DNA from: Planctomycetota bacterium | Lineage (GTDB): Bacteria > Planctomycetota > OFTM77 | Direction: 5' to 3' | DNA: 47,494 nucleotides | Assembly (NCBI GenBank): GCA_029260795.1 | Contig: JAJDCO010000033.1 | Coordinates: forward strand, 1 to 47,494 | Shown: one piece after another, positions 16,264 to 25,336 of the stretch | How the letters are laid out: the number at the start of each line of letters is the position of its first letter | Numbering within the stretch: the first letter of the stretch is position 1 | Position numbers and translations under genes: made by a program | The notes under the pieces: generated by a model | What the model was told of the DNA's origin: nothing | Databases searched by the model: none | What the model saw: the letters and a program-made list of their open reading frames with translations, nothing else

Positions 16264-16908
16264 ATGCCACTGAACTCGCGAGACTACCCGGTGCCTGACG
16301 ACACGAGCCGCCTCGTAGCGTCCGCCCGTGCGGGCTCCGAGGAGGCGCGGGCGATGCTCTACCGCCTCGTGGAGCGCAGCCTTCGGATTCGCCTCCGGCG
16401 ACAGGCCGGAACCAGGCTCCGGCGCTTCCTCTCCGTGTCTGATCTGTGCCAAGAAGCCTTTGTGCGAGCGCTGGGTGGGCTCGATGCCCTCCGCGAGGAA
16501 GCGGATCTCGAGGACTTTCGTCGACTGCTGATGCAGCACGCCGAATGGGCGGTCCAAGACCAGGGGCGCCGCGCCGCGGCGTTTCAGGGCGAGTCGGCGG
16601 TCGGGGCGCGCACGGATCGGCAGCGGCAACCCGAGGAGCGCAAGATGGGGCCCGTTACGGCCGCTGACGAGATCGCCCTCGTCGCCGCGCTCATCGAGGA
16701 GATGCCGCCTCGCTACCGCTCCGTCTTCCAGTTGAAGATGAAGGGGCTCACGCCGAAGGAGATCGGCTCCGAGCTCGGTGTGGAGCTCTACGCCGTTCGC
16801 AAGCGCTTGCTCCGAGGCTCTCTGCTCCTTCAAGAGAAGCGTCGGCTTCGGGAGCGGCATCCCCCGGAGCCGAAAACCCCGAGCGATGAAGAGACCGATG
16901 ACTGCTGA
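16264..16908 (+). CDS. ECF-type RNA polymerase sigma factor
   Basis: A 214-residue sigma-70 family regulator. Region 2 lies at about residues 15-100 (ARAGSEEARAMLYRLVERSL, then the -10-binding helix LSVSDLCQEAFVRAL). Region 4 lies at about 135-200 with LPPRY-like EMPPRYRSVFQLKMKGLTPK and the HTH EIGSELGVELYAVRKRLLRG. The tail is acidic and Pro-rich. It lacks sigma regions 1 and 3, as expected for ECF factors. The region-2 style and the overlap with a protein kinase gene fit planctomycete ECF groups where the kinase acts in place of an anti-sigma factor. ATG 16264 lacks a clear ribosome site. The stop overlaps the kinase start by 11 bases. Confidence 0.9.
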   Translation: MPLNSRDYPVPDDTSRLVASARAGSEEARAMLYRLVERSLRIRLRRQAGTRLRRFLSVSDLCQEAFVRALGGLDALREEADLEDFRRLLMQHAEWAVQDQGRRAAAFQGESAVGARTDRQRQPEERKMGPVTAADEIALVAALIEEMPPRYRSVFQLKMKGLTPKEIGSELGVELYAVRKRLLRGSLLLQEKRRLRERHPPEPKTPSDEETDDC

Positions 16909-19900
16909 GGCCCAATCTGGCTGGTCGCCCTCCGGCGAGGCGGAGGAGGCATTCTTCGCTTACCTCAGTCGCTGCGAGCACGAAGAGGAGGTCGACTTCG
17001 AGGCGTTCTGTGCCCACCGACCGGCGCTGGCGAGCGACCTCCAGGAGATCAAGAAGGCATGGGACGCCATTCACCTGCAGCCCGGTGCGGGGTCCGGGCT
17101 GCTCTCTCAGGTCCTGGGACTCGACTCGGAAGGCGCCGGTGAGGCCTTCCTGCCCCGGCATCGCGCCCCCGAGATGATCGAAGCCCTCTCGACCGATCGT
17201 CACCGGTACCGCGTGCTCGGTGAGATCGCCCGCGGTGGCATGGGGATCGTGCAGCAGGTATGGGATCCGCTCCTGCGCCGAATGATCGCGCGCAAGATCT
17301 GCCTCGCTCAACCGACCTCGGCCCGCGAGCGCGATCCTTCCAACGTGGCACTGTGGCACCTCGTGGCCCGCTTTCTTGACGAGGTTCAGATTACGGGGCA
17401 GCTCGATCACCCCGGCATCGTGCCGGTTCACGATCTCGGACTCGACGACGACGGCAACCTCTTCTTCACCATGCGGCTCGTGCGGGGTCGCGAGCTGTCG
17501 GAGATCATCGAGCTGGCTCGGGAAGAGCGCGAGGGCTGGTCAATCTCGAGGGCTCTCAGCGTTCTGGTCCGAGTCGCCGAGACCGTGGCGTTCGCCCATG
17601 ATCGTGGCGTGCTGCACCGCGACCTCAAGCCCGCGAACGTGATGGTTGGCGAGTTCGGCGAGGTCTACGTCATGGACTGGGGGCTGGCCAAGCTGCTGCC
17701 TGGCAGCTCGGCGCTGGCCAGTGCACCGCAGCACCCAGAGCCCGGCCGTGAGGATGAGCCCCTTCCGCTGCCGGATTCTCCGGCCCTGACCGCCGCCGGT
17801 GCGATCATCGGGACTCCCGCGTTCATGTCCCCCGAGCAGGCCGCAGGCCGATTCGACGAGCTGAGCCCGGCCTCCGATATCTACGCGATCGGAGGCATGC
17901 TCTACCAACTGCTGACGGGCCGGCCACCGTACGACGACCGATCCGAGGCCTCGACGGCACGGGATCTCGTGCAAGCCGTGCAGTCCGGGCCCCCGACTCC
18001 GGTCGAGCGGCTGACTTCGAAAGCGTCGCCGGAGCTCGTCGCGATCTGCCACCGGGCGATGGCGCGCGATCCGGCCGCACGCTACGCGTCCTGCACTCTC
18101 CTGGCCAGGGACCTGCAGGCCTACCTGGATGGTCGCGTCGTGCGGGCGCACCGGGTCGGTGCCTGGGTGGAGCTGCGGAAATGGATCGGCCGCAACCGAG
18201 CGACGGCGGCCGCGATCCTGGCGGCCGTCGTGTTGTCGCTGGCGGGCGCCGTCGCGGTGTCGATCGTCCAGGGGCGCTGGGCCGATCGCAGTGAGCTGGC
18301 GAGCTACGTCGCGCACCTGGAAGCCGCTTCCGCTGCACTCGAGATCCACGACGTCTATCTGGCCCGGCAGCATCTCGAGGACGCACCCCAGTCGCGTCGT
18401 GGTTGGGAGTGGCATCACCTCTGGCATCGTCTCGACCAGAGCCGCCGAACTCTGAATGCCCACGAAGACTGGACGAGCGACGTCGAGTACTCACCCGGCG
18501 GTCGTCTACTCGCGAGCGTCGGGAAGGACGGCCGCGTTCGCGTTTGGAACGTCCAGGGCGGCGACCTCGTCTTCGATGTCGGTGTATCTTCGGTTGCCGT
18601 TCACTGTGTCCGATTCTCACCCGATGGCCACGAGCTGGCGGCCGGCTTCCAGGACGGCTTCGTGCGCCGCTGGTCGCTTTCGGGCGGCGAGGTGCTGCCT
18701 GAGATCCGACACTCGCAAGCGCCCGTGCAAGCGATCGCCTACCATCCCTCTCGCCCAGTCTTGTACTCCGCGGGGGATGATCGGGACATTCGAGTCTGGA
18801 ACCTCGAGGACCTGTCTCTGTCGGGCACCTGGACCGGGCACGAAAGAGGCGTCCTCGACCTGGCGGCCAGCCCGGATGGCCGATGGCTGGCGTCGGGGAG
18901 CTTCGATCAGCGAGTCTTGCTGTGGGACACGGAGACGGGCGAGCGGGCGGGGAGCTTCTCCAACCCCGCCAAGGTGGAGTCGGTCGACTTCAGCTCCGAG
19001 GGGAGCTTTCTCGTGATGTCGGGCCAGGAGGTGCAGGTGCGCTCCATCCCGGACGGAGAGTTGCTCGCTCGTTGGCGCGGTCGCGAGTGCGGGGAGATCT
19101 GGTTCGCCGATCTGCATCCCGACGATCGGCGCGTCCTCGCCTCTTGTCGCGACGGGTCCTTGCGAGCCTGGGATTGGGAGCAGGACAGGGTCCTGTCGGA
19201 AGTGCACGGGCACGCGGGTGAGGTCGGTCGAGCGACGTGGCATCCGAGCGGCCGGACCTACGCCTCGGGCGGGCTCCAGGACGGCCAGGTGAAGATCTGG
19301 CAAACGGAGGCTCGCGGCGACCTGAGCCTCCGGCAAGGTCACCTCCTGTGGGCGCATTCGATCGCTTTCTTGCGGGATTCGAAGCGTTACCTGACGGCGA
19401 GCTACCAAGAGGCCTCGGTCGTGAAGACCTGGGACTCGGAGTCTCATAAGCTTATCGAGGAGCACGTCTTCGACGACGCGATCCAGCGGGCCGTCGTCAG
19501 CCCTGATGGACGTTGGCTGGCAGTCGGTCTGGTCGGAGCCGAGGAGGCACGTGTCGTGGACGTCTCCACCTGGGAAGAGATCGCGCGATTTCCGACGAAG
19601 AAGGGACGCTGCACCACCATGGCTTTCAGCGACGATGGACGTCGGCTGGTCACGGGGGCCGAGTTCGGCGCCGTCGATGTCTGGGACCTGAAGTCCCGGC
19701 GCCGGCTCTCTCGAACCGAGGCCCACGAGGGCTGGGTGCTGGACGTCGTCGTCGGACCCGAGTCTCGGTGGGTGGCCTCCGCGGGCGAAGACGGTGACAT
19801 CGCCATCACGCGACCCGACGGGACACTTCACCGGTTGACCGGTCACCGTGACGCGGTGACTCGCCTCGCTTTGCATCCCGAAGGCCAGATCCTCGCCTCG

Positions 19901-20203
19901 GGCTCGAAGGACTGGACGGTTCGCTTGTGGGACGTCGAAGCGGGCGAGGCGATCGCCGTGCTCGAAGGGCACACTCAGGAAGTGCACTCCGTCGCGTTTC
20001 ATCCCGAGGGCCATCGCCTCGCCACCGGCTCCGAGGACTGCACCATCAAGATCTGGGATGTCGACTCGAAGCGCTGCCTGGTAACGCTGAGAGGGCACAA
20101 ATGGCGCATCCTGGATCTCGCGTTCACGCCGGAAGGCGATCGCCTGATCTCCGCCTGCCGGGACGGACAGCTCGGGGTCTGGGACACCGCTCCGCCCCGG
20201 TGA
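16898..20203 (+). CDS. Receptor-like Ser/Thr kinase with 14 WD40 repeats
   Basis: The 1101-residue protein begins with a short N-terminal helical region (about 1-100). A Hanks-type kinase domain follows (about 105-400): glycine loop GEIARGGMGIV, catalytic HRDLKPANVM (H240), magnesium motif written DWG rather than DFG (DWGLAK), and GTPAFMSPEQA. A single transmembrane helix (about 434-456, AAAILAAVVLSLAGAVAVSI) comes next. From about 520 to the end there are 14 WD40 repeats, many with GH...WD signatures, matching two seven-bladed propellers outside the membrane. All catalytic residues are present. The alternative start ATG 16886 adds four residues. The overlap with the sigma factor gene predicts coupled expression and a signalling pair: propeller sensor, kinase, sigma factor. 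The ligand is unknown. Confidence 0.95.
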   Translation: MTAEAQSGWSPSGEAEEAFFAYLSRCEHEEEVDFEAFCAHRPALASDLQEIKKAWDAIHLQPGAGSGLLSQVLGLDSEGAGEAFLPRHRAPEMIEALSTDRHRYRVLGEIARGGMGIVQQVWDPLLRRMIARKICLAQPTSARERDPSNVALWHLVARFLDEVQITGQLDHPGIVPVHDLGLDDDGNLFFTMRLVRGRELSEIIELAREEREGWSISRALSVLVRVAETVAFAHDRGVLHRDLKPANVMVGEFGEVYVMDWGLAKLLPGSSALASAPQHPEPGREDEPLPLPDSPALTAAGAIIGTPAFMSPEQAAGRFDELSPASDIYAIGGMLYQLLTGRPPYDDRSEASTARDLVQAVQSGPPTPVERLTSKASPELVAICHRAMARDPAARYASCTLLARDLQAYLDGRVVRAHRVGAWVELRKWIGRNRATAAAILAAVVLSLAGAVAVSIVQGRWADRSELASYVAHLEAASAALEIHDVYLARQHLEDAPQSRRGWEWHHLWHRLDQSRRTLNAHEDWTSDVEYSPGGRLLASVGKDGRVRVWNVQGGDLVFDVGVSSVAVHCVRFSPDGHELAAGFQDGFVRRWSLSGGEVLPEIRHSQAPVQAIAYHPSRPVLYSAGDDRDIRVWNLEDLSLSGTWTGHERGVLDLAASPDGRWLASGSFDQRVLLWDTETGERAGSFSNPAKVESVDFSSEGSFLVMSGQEVQVRSIPDGELLARWRGRECGEIWFADLHPDDRRVLASCRDGSLRAWDWEQDRVLSEVHGHAGEVGRATWHPSGRTYASGGLQDGQVKIWQTEARGDLSLRQGHLLWAHSIAFLRDSKRYLTASYQEASVVKTWDSESHKLIEEHVFDDAIQRAVVSPDGRWLAVGLVGAEEARVVDVSTWEEIARFPTKKGRCTTMAFSDDGRRLVTGAEFGAVDVWDLKSRRRLSRTEAHEGWVLDVVVGPESRWVASAGEDGDIAITRPDGTLHRLTGHRDAVTRLALHPEGQILASGSKDWTVRLWDVEAGEAIAVLEGHTQEVHSVAFHPEGHRLATGSEDCTIKIWDVDSKRCLVTLRGHKWRILDLAFTPEGDRLISACRDGQLGVWDTAPPR

Positions 20204-20230
20204 TCTCCGAGCGGTCCGCTCGAGTCGCCA

Positions 20231-23092
20231 TCATTTGATGATGACGGCCCCACCCGTGACCGAGATCTTGCCTCGCTTGTGGATCGTCATGGGGGCCTCC
20301 AGGTACTGACCGCTCTGGATGACGATGGCCGTCCCGTTGCCGGCGGCGTCGAGCGCTTCCTGAATCGTGTTGTAGGGATTCGACTGGGAGCCGTCCTCAG
20401 CGCCGTTCCAGGCGAGGTCGACGTAGATCACCGTGAGCGGGCGGGCTCGGAACATGCCTCGCCCGTGCGTTGCGGCGATGAGGTATTCGTCGTTCTGCCA
20501 GAAGAGCTCGGACACCTCGGTATGGACCGGACCTTCGAAGTCGCCGTAGCGGGGCGTAACGCTCCAGTTCAGACCCTGGTCTTCGGAGGCGAAGACGCCG
20601 AGATCGGTGCCAATGAAGACCCAGTCGTCGTCGGCCGGGTGGAACCGTACGGTGTTGACGGGCACCGGCGGTATGTGGTCGGGCTGCGGACCGGTCCGCT
20701 GGCTCCAGGTCGCACCATCATCGTCCGTGAACCAGACGTTGTCCCCCGCGAAGCCCGAGAAGGTCACGAAGACCTCGTCCGAGTTGTTCGGGTTGATGGC
20801 GATGTCGGTGACGAACCGGTCGGGAAGCCCCGGCGAGTTGTCATCGCGGTCGGACCAGGTGCTGCCCCCGTTCGTGGTTCGGGAGACCTTGCCGTCGTCG
20901 TAGCCGACCCAGATGGTCTGGGAGTCGCCGACCGCGATGTCGATGGCGCTGCACCTGGGAGAGCCTGTGCGAGGGCCGGCGAGGGAGTGCCAGGTGCCGG
21001 CTGAGTTGATCGTATGCCAGATGCTGGTTCCTCCGGCGATGAGGCGCGTGGGATCGTTGGGATCCATGCTGAAGGGCGCGATGAAGAGGGCGTTGGATCC
21101 GGCGTCGGTGAGTCCGGTGGTGGCGGAGGAGTAGGTCTGCCCGCCGTCCGTGCTCTTCTCGATCTGGAGATTCGTGTACTCGGTGAAGATCGTGGCCGGG
21201 TTGCTAAAGTCGATGGCGGCGAAGCCGCCGTCGCCCGTCTCGGCCTGGTACCACGCCTGAACGCCGTCCTGCGGGCGAAACCGCAGGGAGTCGTTGTCCT
21301 GCGTTCCTCCGACGATCACGCTCCCGTCGGGAGCCGCCGAGCCGCCATAGAACTGCGTGATGCCGAGGTTGTTGGCCAGGTTGGTCCAGCCCGACGTCTG
21401 AGTGACGGTGTCGATGTTGTTGGCCTTCTGGATGCCCCCGTCATTGCCGACGAACACGGTGCTGATGGTGTCCGGCTTGCGCACGATGATGTGGTGGTCG
21501 GCGTGTGCGGACTGCCCGGTGTGGTACTTCGCCCAGTCGCTGATCCGGGTGAAGGTGCTGCCGAAGTCGGTGCTCCGCCACAGGTCGATGCCACCGACGA
21601 CGATCAAGGAACCGTCGCCGCGGACGAAGAGGGCGTTGTTGTACCAGCCCTGCCCGCCAAGGAAGTTGTTGCCGGTGTTCTTGAGGGTCCAGCTCGCCCC
21701 GCCGCTGCCGAACGGGTCCTGGGCGAACCAGAGCTCACCCTGGTTTCGGTTCACCAAGACATAGAGTCCGACCAAGCCGAAGATGCTCGAGGCGAACGCG
21801 ACCTCGCACCGCCCCGGGCTCGACGGTAGCTTGCCGGCGCCCCCGTCGGACTCGCGCGTCCACGTCGCTCCGGCGTCCTGGCTGAAGTAAACGTCGGTCG
21901 CCGTACCGACCAGCATGTACTGCGGCTGAGTCGGGTGGATCTTGATGTCCGTCGGTCGATTCGGCGTGTCGAGGATCTTCGTCCAGAAGGCGCCGCCGTC
22001 CGTGCTGCGTCGGATCTGGCCACGCGAGAGTCCCAAGAAGCCGAACCCGCCGTAGAGCTCGCCCGAGTTCGAGGGGTGATGCTCGAGGCGATTGATCCAG
22101 GGGTAGGTGAACGTGTTTCCCATCTGGGACCACGTGCTCCCACCGTCGGTGCTCTTGAAGATGCCCGCGCCGATCAGAGCGTCGAAGTTCGAGAAACCTT
22201 CGCCGGTCGCCGCATAGATCACGTCCGGATCGTTCGGATCCATCACCAGCGAGGTCACGGCCAGGGACGGAAGAAAGTCGTTGAGCGGAGTCCACGACGC
22301 GCCGCCGTTGGTCGTCTTCCAGATGCCGCCGGCCACGCCTCCGACCCACATCGTGTCCGTTTGGGTCGGGTGCACGAGGATCGCGCGGACTCGGCCTCCG
22401 ATGTTCCCCGGGCCGAGCCACTCCCAGCTCCAGAGTCCGGCGTCAGCCCCGACGCCGGATTCCTTCTGCTGCCGCTCCCACATCGCGTCGACGTGCTCCT
22501 TCGCCCGGACGAGCCCGTTGGGCGGGATCTCACCATTTTCGTCGAGCTTGCGCAGGTAGCGCTCCCGCTCGCGCTGCTTGGGGTTCTTCGGCGGCGAGGT
22601 GCGCTGAGCGAGCTTCTGGCGCTTCCGTTCGATCTTCGCCTGGACGACTCTCGGACTGCGCTTCAGGGGAGCCGCCGCGCGAAGCGGCCGCGAGCTCGGC
22701 AGCGGGTAGTCGCGGGCCATCCGTTCGTCTCCCTCTCCGAGATCGACCCAGAGGCGCAGGCGGAGGTTCGGGTCGTCGAGATCGAGGTTCGCCGGGAGTG
22801 GGACCAGGCCCGAGGCACCGAGCTCGATCGAGAGGGCTCCTTCGGTCACGGCCACCTGCAGCGCCTCGGAAGCCCGTCCGTGTCGGTCGGGAGAGGCGTT
22901 GTGCGACCAGATCACGTCGTTGCCTCGGACGAGCGCCAATCGGACCTGTGCCTCACCCGAGAACGGCTCGCCGCTCTCTTGGAGTTGGCCCCGAAAGACG
23001 AGCTGTGCAGGTGAGGGGTCGTCCGTGCTGGAGGGGGGCTCTAGCGCGGTCAGCCAGGTGAGTAGTAAGCAGGGGAGCAGTGGCGAGTTCAT
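20231..23092 (-). CDS. Large secreted BNR/Asp-box beta-propeller protein
   Basis: The 953-residue protein starts with a leader (residues about 1-18, PLLPCLLLTWLTAL). A beta-rich N-terminal domain (about 30-150) and a basic helical linker (about 165-225, KIERKRQKLAQRT) follow. From about 235 to 870 there are at least nine Asp-box/BNR repeats of the form S-T-D-G-G-x-T-W (for example KSTDGGSTWS, KTTNGGASWT, RTTNGGSTWS), typical of sortilin/sialidase-type propellers. The last about 65 residues start a beta-helix-like motif (SNPYNTIQEALDAAGNGTA) and stop abruptly. The start is set by AGGAGA upstream of ATG 23092; the frame extends further upstream but without a leader. It is probably exported and surface-bound, with no catalytic triad recognised. 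It converges on the kinase gene with 27 bases between stops. Confidence 0.85.
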   Translation of the reverse strand: MNSPLLPCLLLTWLTALEPPSSTDDPSPAQLVFRGQLQESGEPFSGEAQVRLALVRGNDVIWSHNASPDRHGRASEALQVAVTEGALSIELGASGLVPLPANLDLDDPNLRLRLWVDLGEGDERMARDYPLPSSRPLRAAAPLKRSPRVVQAKIERKRQKLAQRTSPPKNPKQRERERYLRKLDENGEIPPNGLVRAKEHVDAMWERQQKESGVGADAGLWSWEWLGPGNIGGRVRAILVHPTQTDTMWVGGVAGGIWKTTNGGASWTPLNDFLPSLAVTSLVMDPNDPDVIYAATGEGFSNFDALIGAGIFKSTDGGSTWSQMGNTFTYPWINRLEHHPSNSGELYGGFGFLGLSRGQIRRSTDGGAFWTKILDTPNRPTDIKIHPTQPQYMLVGTATDVYFSQDAGATWTRESDGGAGKLPSSPGRCEVAFASSIFGLVGLYVLVNRNQGELWFAQDPFGSGGASWTLKNTGNNFLGGQGWYNNALFVRGDGSLIVVGGIDLWRSTDFGSTFTRISDWAKYHTGQSAHADHHIIVRKPDTISTVFVGNDGGIQKANNIDTVTQTSGWTNLANNLGITQFYGGSAAPDGSVIVGGTQDNDSLRFRPQDGVQAWYQAETGDGGFAAIDFSNPATIFTEYTNLQIEKSTDGGQTYSSATTGLTDAGSNALFIAPFSMDPNDPTRLIAGGTSIWHTINSAGTWHSLAGPRTGSPRCSAIDIAVGDSQTIWVGYDDGKVSRTTNGGSTWSDRDDNSPGLPDRFVTDIAINPNNSDEVFVTFSGFAGDNVWFTDDDGATWSQRTGPQPDHIPPVPVNTVRFHPADDDWVFIGTDLGVFASEDQGLNWSVTPRYGDFEGPVHTEVSELFWQNDEYLIAATHGRGMFRARPLTVIYVDLAWNGAEDGSQSNPYNTIQEALDAAGNGTAIVIQSGQYLEAPMTIHKRGKISVTGGAVIIK

Positions 23093-23414
23093 CGAAGTGG
23101 TCTCCTGACTCGGGGTGGATCGAGCGGCGAAGGCTTGGCCGGCCTTGAACCGGCGGTTGGGAAGCCCCCCAACCAGCTCGCTGAGCGGATTAGACCGTTG
23201 AGGGGAGACACGTTTTTGGGAGGAAGTGAAAGAAGGCCCGGCCGCGGAATGGACTCCAACTCGTCGACGACTCCGAAATGACGGCAATCGGCTAAAGCTT
23301 GTCTCGATCGGCCGCGCGCGAGCGCTCTCCCTACTTGAGCCCAGGCCGGTACGAGTCCCACATCAGGCACTCGCCGGAAACGCTTTTCGAACGACTCCAG
23401 CTCGGAGAGGGACC
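23093..23414. other. Divergent intergenic region between two secreted-protein genes
   Basis: This 322-base region separates the BNR gene (minus) from the beta-helix gene (plus) and must hold both promoters, though none is obvious. It contains three adjacent hairpins at 23138-23186, listed separately. No other gene-like frame with a ribosome site was found. Confidence 0.35.
23138..23186 (-). other. tRNA-like run of three hairpins in the BNR 5' leader
   Basis: Read on the minus strand the order is GCTC-AGC-GAGC (23186-23176), GGTTGGG-GGGCTT-CCCAACC (23174-23155, printed here in plus-palindrome form) and GCCGG-TTCAAGG-CCGGC (23154-23138). The last is a perfect T-arm lookalike: 5-bp stem, 7-base loop starting TTCAA, G and C at the loop-closing positions. 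The order matches D arm, anticodon arm and T arm. However, no pairing acceptor stem is found, the D loop is only 3 bases and the anticodon-like loop is 6 bases, so this is not a functional tRNA. It could be a tRNA remnant or a structured leader for the BNR mRNA. Confidence 0.25.
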
Positions 23415-25181
23415 ATGAATCGCAAAGAGAACTTTCTGCGGACGTGCGGTTGGCTCGTCCTGATCATGTTGCTCGTCGGGTCCGTGGGCGCGACGGCGCA
23501 GACGCTCCATGTCGATCGAACGAATCCGAACTGTCCGGGCAGTGGGAGCCCTTCAGATCCCTTCTGCAAGATCCAGGACGCGATCGTCGCGGCGTCGGAC
23601 GGAACGACGGTGCTCGTCGCGCCCGGGACCTACCGTGAGCGCATCGACTTTCTCGGCAAGGCCATCGAGGTGCGAAGCCTCGACGGTCCCGGCGCGACCA
23701 CCATCGATGCTCAGTCCCAGGGGCGAGTCGTGACGTTTCGGAATGGCGAAGGGCGCGACTCGGTCTTGGAGGGCTTCACGATTCGCAACGGCCTTCTGGA
23801 TCAAGGAGCCACCGGAGCGGGCATCCTCTGCCTCTCGGCTTCGCCGACCATTCGAAACAACACGATCCGGGGCAATCGGTCCCACGGCTCCTGCGGCGGC
23901 TTCGTCTGCTACGAGGGAAAGGGTGGGGGCGTGGCTCTGCTCGACTCGAGCGCGCTGCTCTTCGGCAACACGATTCGAGGAAACGTCGCTCGATTCGGTG
24001 CAAGCTTCGTCGGCTATCCCAGCGGGGGTGGTGTTTTCGTGTCAGTCGGTGCCGGGGATTCCCCCGAGATCGTGAGCAGCGTCATCGACGGCAACTTCGC
24101 GGGCGAAGGCGGCGGCGTTTGGATCTCGGCAGGTCAGGACGCACACGTCACGATGACATCGACGACGGTCTCGGCCAATCGCCTCGAGAGTCCCTACGGG
24201 GGATTCGGCTTGAACGGTGGAGCCGGTGTCACGGCGGTTCTCGACGATCAGGCCCGGCTGGAGATTCGTGGCAGCATGATCGTGGACAACGAGGATGCGA
24301 GACACGGGGGAGGAATCGCGGGCTACGCGAAGACCTCGAGTCGGATCGAGATCGTGGGCTGCGAGATCGCCCGGAATCGAGCCGATTCTGGCGGCGGAGT
24401 CAGCCTGGCCGCTACGCCCACCTCGACGGCCATCCTCGCCAACTCGACCGTGACCGCGAACACGGCGAATGGCCAGGGCGGTGGCATCAGCGGTTCGATC
24501 AGCGGTGCCGGGGTCCATGTCGTCAACAGCATCCTCTGGGGCAACTCCCCGGATGAGGTGTCGGACGCTGCCAACATCACCTACTCGGATGTACAGGGCG
24601 GCTATCCCGGTGTCGGCAACCTCAGTGTGGATCCGCTCTTCGTAGACGCAGCCAGCGGTGACACCCGCCTCTCGTGCTCCTCGCCCTGCGTCGACGCCGG
24701 CACGTCGTCACCGGGCGTCGCCTTGCCGACCTTCGATCGGTCGGGGTTGGATCTCCGGCAGATCGGCTCCGTCGACCTGGGTGCCGATGAGCTCGGGACG
24801 TTCTGGGAGCTGCAGGGTGTGCCGAACATCGGGGGCCCGCCCGTGGGCTTCCAGGCGGTGGCGGCCGCCAACCAGAACGGCAACCTGTCCGAGGTGTACG
24901 TGAGCCTCGGCCCAGGCGCCGCGGGTGGACTGAGCGTGCCGGGTGCCGGCGGCCGCAAGCTCGGTCTCAATGCCGATGCGATCCTGGGAATCTGGCTCTC
25001 GTTGCCGTCGAGTCTTCGCCAGGTGAGCCTGAGCGGCTGCACGGGAGTCTCGACGGTCCCGCTCTCGATCCCCGCCAATGTGCCGGTGGGCCTCACGGTC
25101 AACTTTGCTGGTGTGACCTGGTCCTTGCCGGCAGGGGCCGTGACGTCGATCTCCGGGACCGAGTCTTTCGTGACGCAGTAA
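23415..25181 (+). CDS. Secreted right-handed beta-helix protein
   Basis: The 588-residue product has a signal peptide (about 1-29, TCGWLVLIMLLVGSVGATA). A pectate-lyase-like parallel beta-helix (about 30-400) follows. It begins with the common SDPFCKIQDAIVAASDGTTV and VAPGTYRERIDF signature (DUF1565-type) and continues through N-x-I-R-G-N and GGGV turns such as PTIRNNTIRGN, ending in an ILWGNSPDEV and VDPLFVDAASGD pattern. A C-terminal beta-rich domain (about 460-588) resembles the generic sorting-type tails of planctomycete exported proteins. ATG 23415 has GGAGAGGG at 23404-23411. No lyase catalytic residues can be assigned, so carbohydrate binding or cleavage is only a possibility. It is transcribed away from the BNR gene, which ends in a fragment of the same beta-helix start. 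Confidence 0.85.
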   Translation: MNRKENFLRTCGWLVLIMLLVGSVGATAQTLHVDRTNPNCPGSGSPSDPFCKIQDAIVAASDGTTVLVAPGTYRERIDFLGKAIEVRSLDGPGATTIDAQSQGRVVTFRNGEGRDSVLEGFTIRNGLLDQGATGAGILCLSASPTIRNNTIRGNRSHGSCGGFVCYEGKGGGVALLDSSALLFGNTIRGNVARFGASFVGYPSGGGVFVSVGAGDSPEIVSSVIDGNFAGEGGGVWISAGQDAHVTMTSTTVSANRLESPYGGFGLNGGAGVTAVLDDQARLEIRGSMIVDNEDARHGGGIAGYAKTSSRIEIVGCEIARNRADSGGGVSLAATPTSTAILANSTVTANTANGQGGGISGSISGAGVHVVNSILWGNSPDEVSDAANITYSDVQGGYPGVGNLSVDPLFVDAASGDTRLSCSSPCVDAGTSSPGVALPTFDRSGLDLRQIGSVDLGADELGTFWELQGVPNIGGPPVGFQAVAAANQNGNLSEVYVSLGPGAAGGLSVPGAGGRKLGLNADAILGIWLSLPSSLRQVSLSGCTGVSTVPLSIPANVPVGLTVNFAGVTWSLPAGAVTSISGTESFVTQ

Positions 25182-25207
25182 CGAAAGACGGTGGGGAGAC
25201 AGCCGAA

Positions 25208-25243
25208 GAGCCGGTCTCCGGGAGTCTTTCCGGAGACCGGCTC
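25208..25243. terminator. Bidirectional stem-loop terminator
   Basis: A perfect 14-bp inverted repeat (GAGCCGGTCTCCGG at 25208-25221 with CCGGAGACCGGCTC at 25230-25243, loop GAGTCTTT) lies just after the beta-helix gene and before the end of the convergent gene. There is only a poor T-tract, so efficiency is uncertain. Confidence 0.6.
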
Positions 25244-25336
25244 GTGTTCTGGGGCGAGACGAAGTTCGAGGTCACTCCCCGTGCTTGCGGAGTGGGGCCA
25301 CCAGCGTAGCGCCCATTCTCATGGTCCCAGCGCCCA

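Noticed and set aside
18617..20098. 493-residue minus-strand open frame opposite the WD40 repeats
   Set aside because: The plus-strand WD40 repeats are unmistakable; this frame is their complement.
23138..23186. Functional tRNA gene
   Set aside because: The T-arm-like hairpin is excellent, but there is no pairing acceptor stem, the D loop has 3 bases and the anticodon-like loop has 6.
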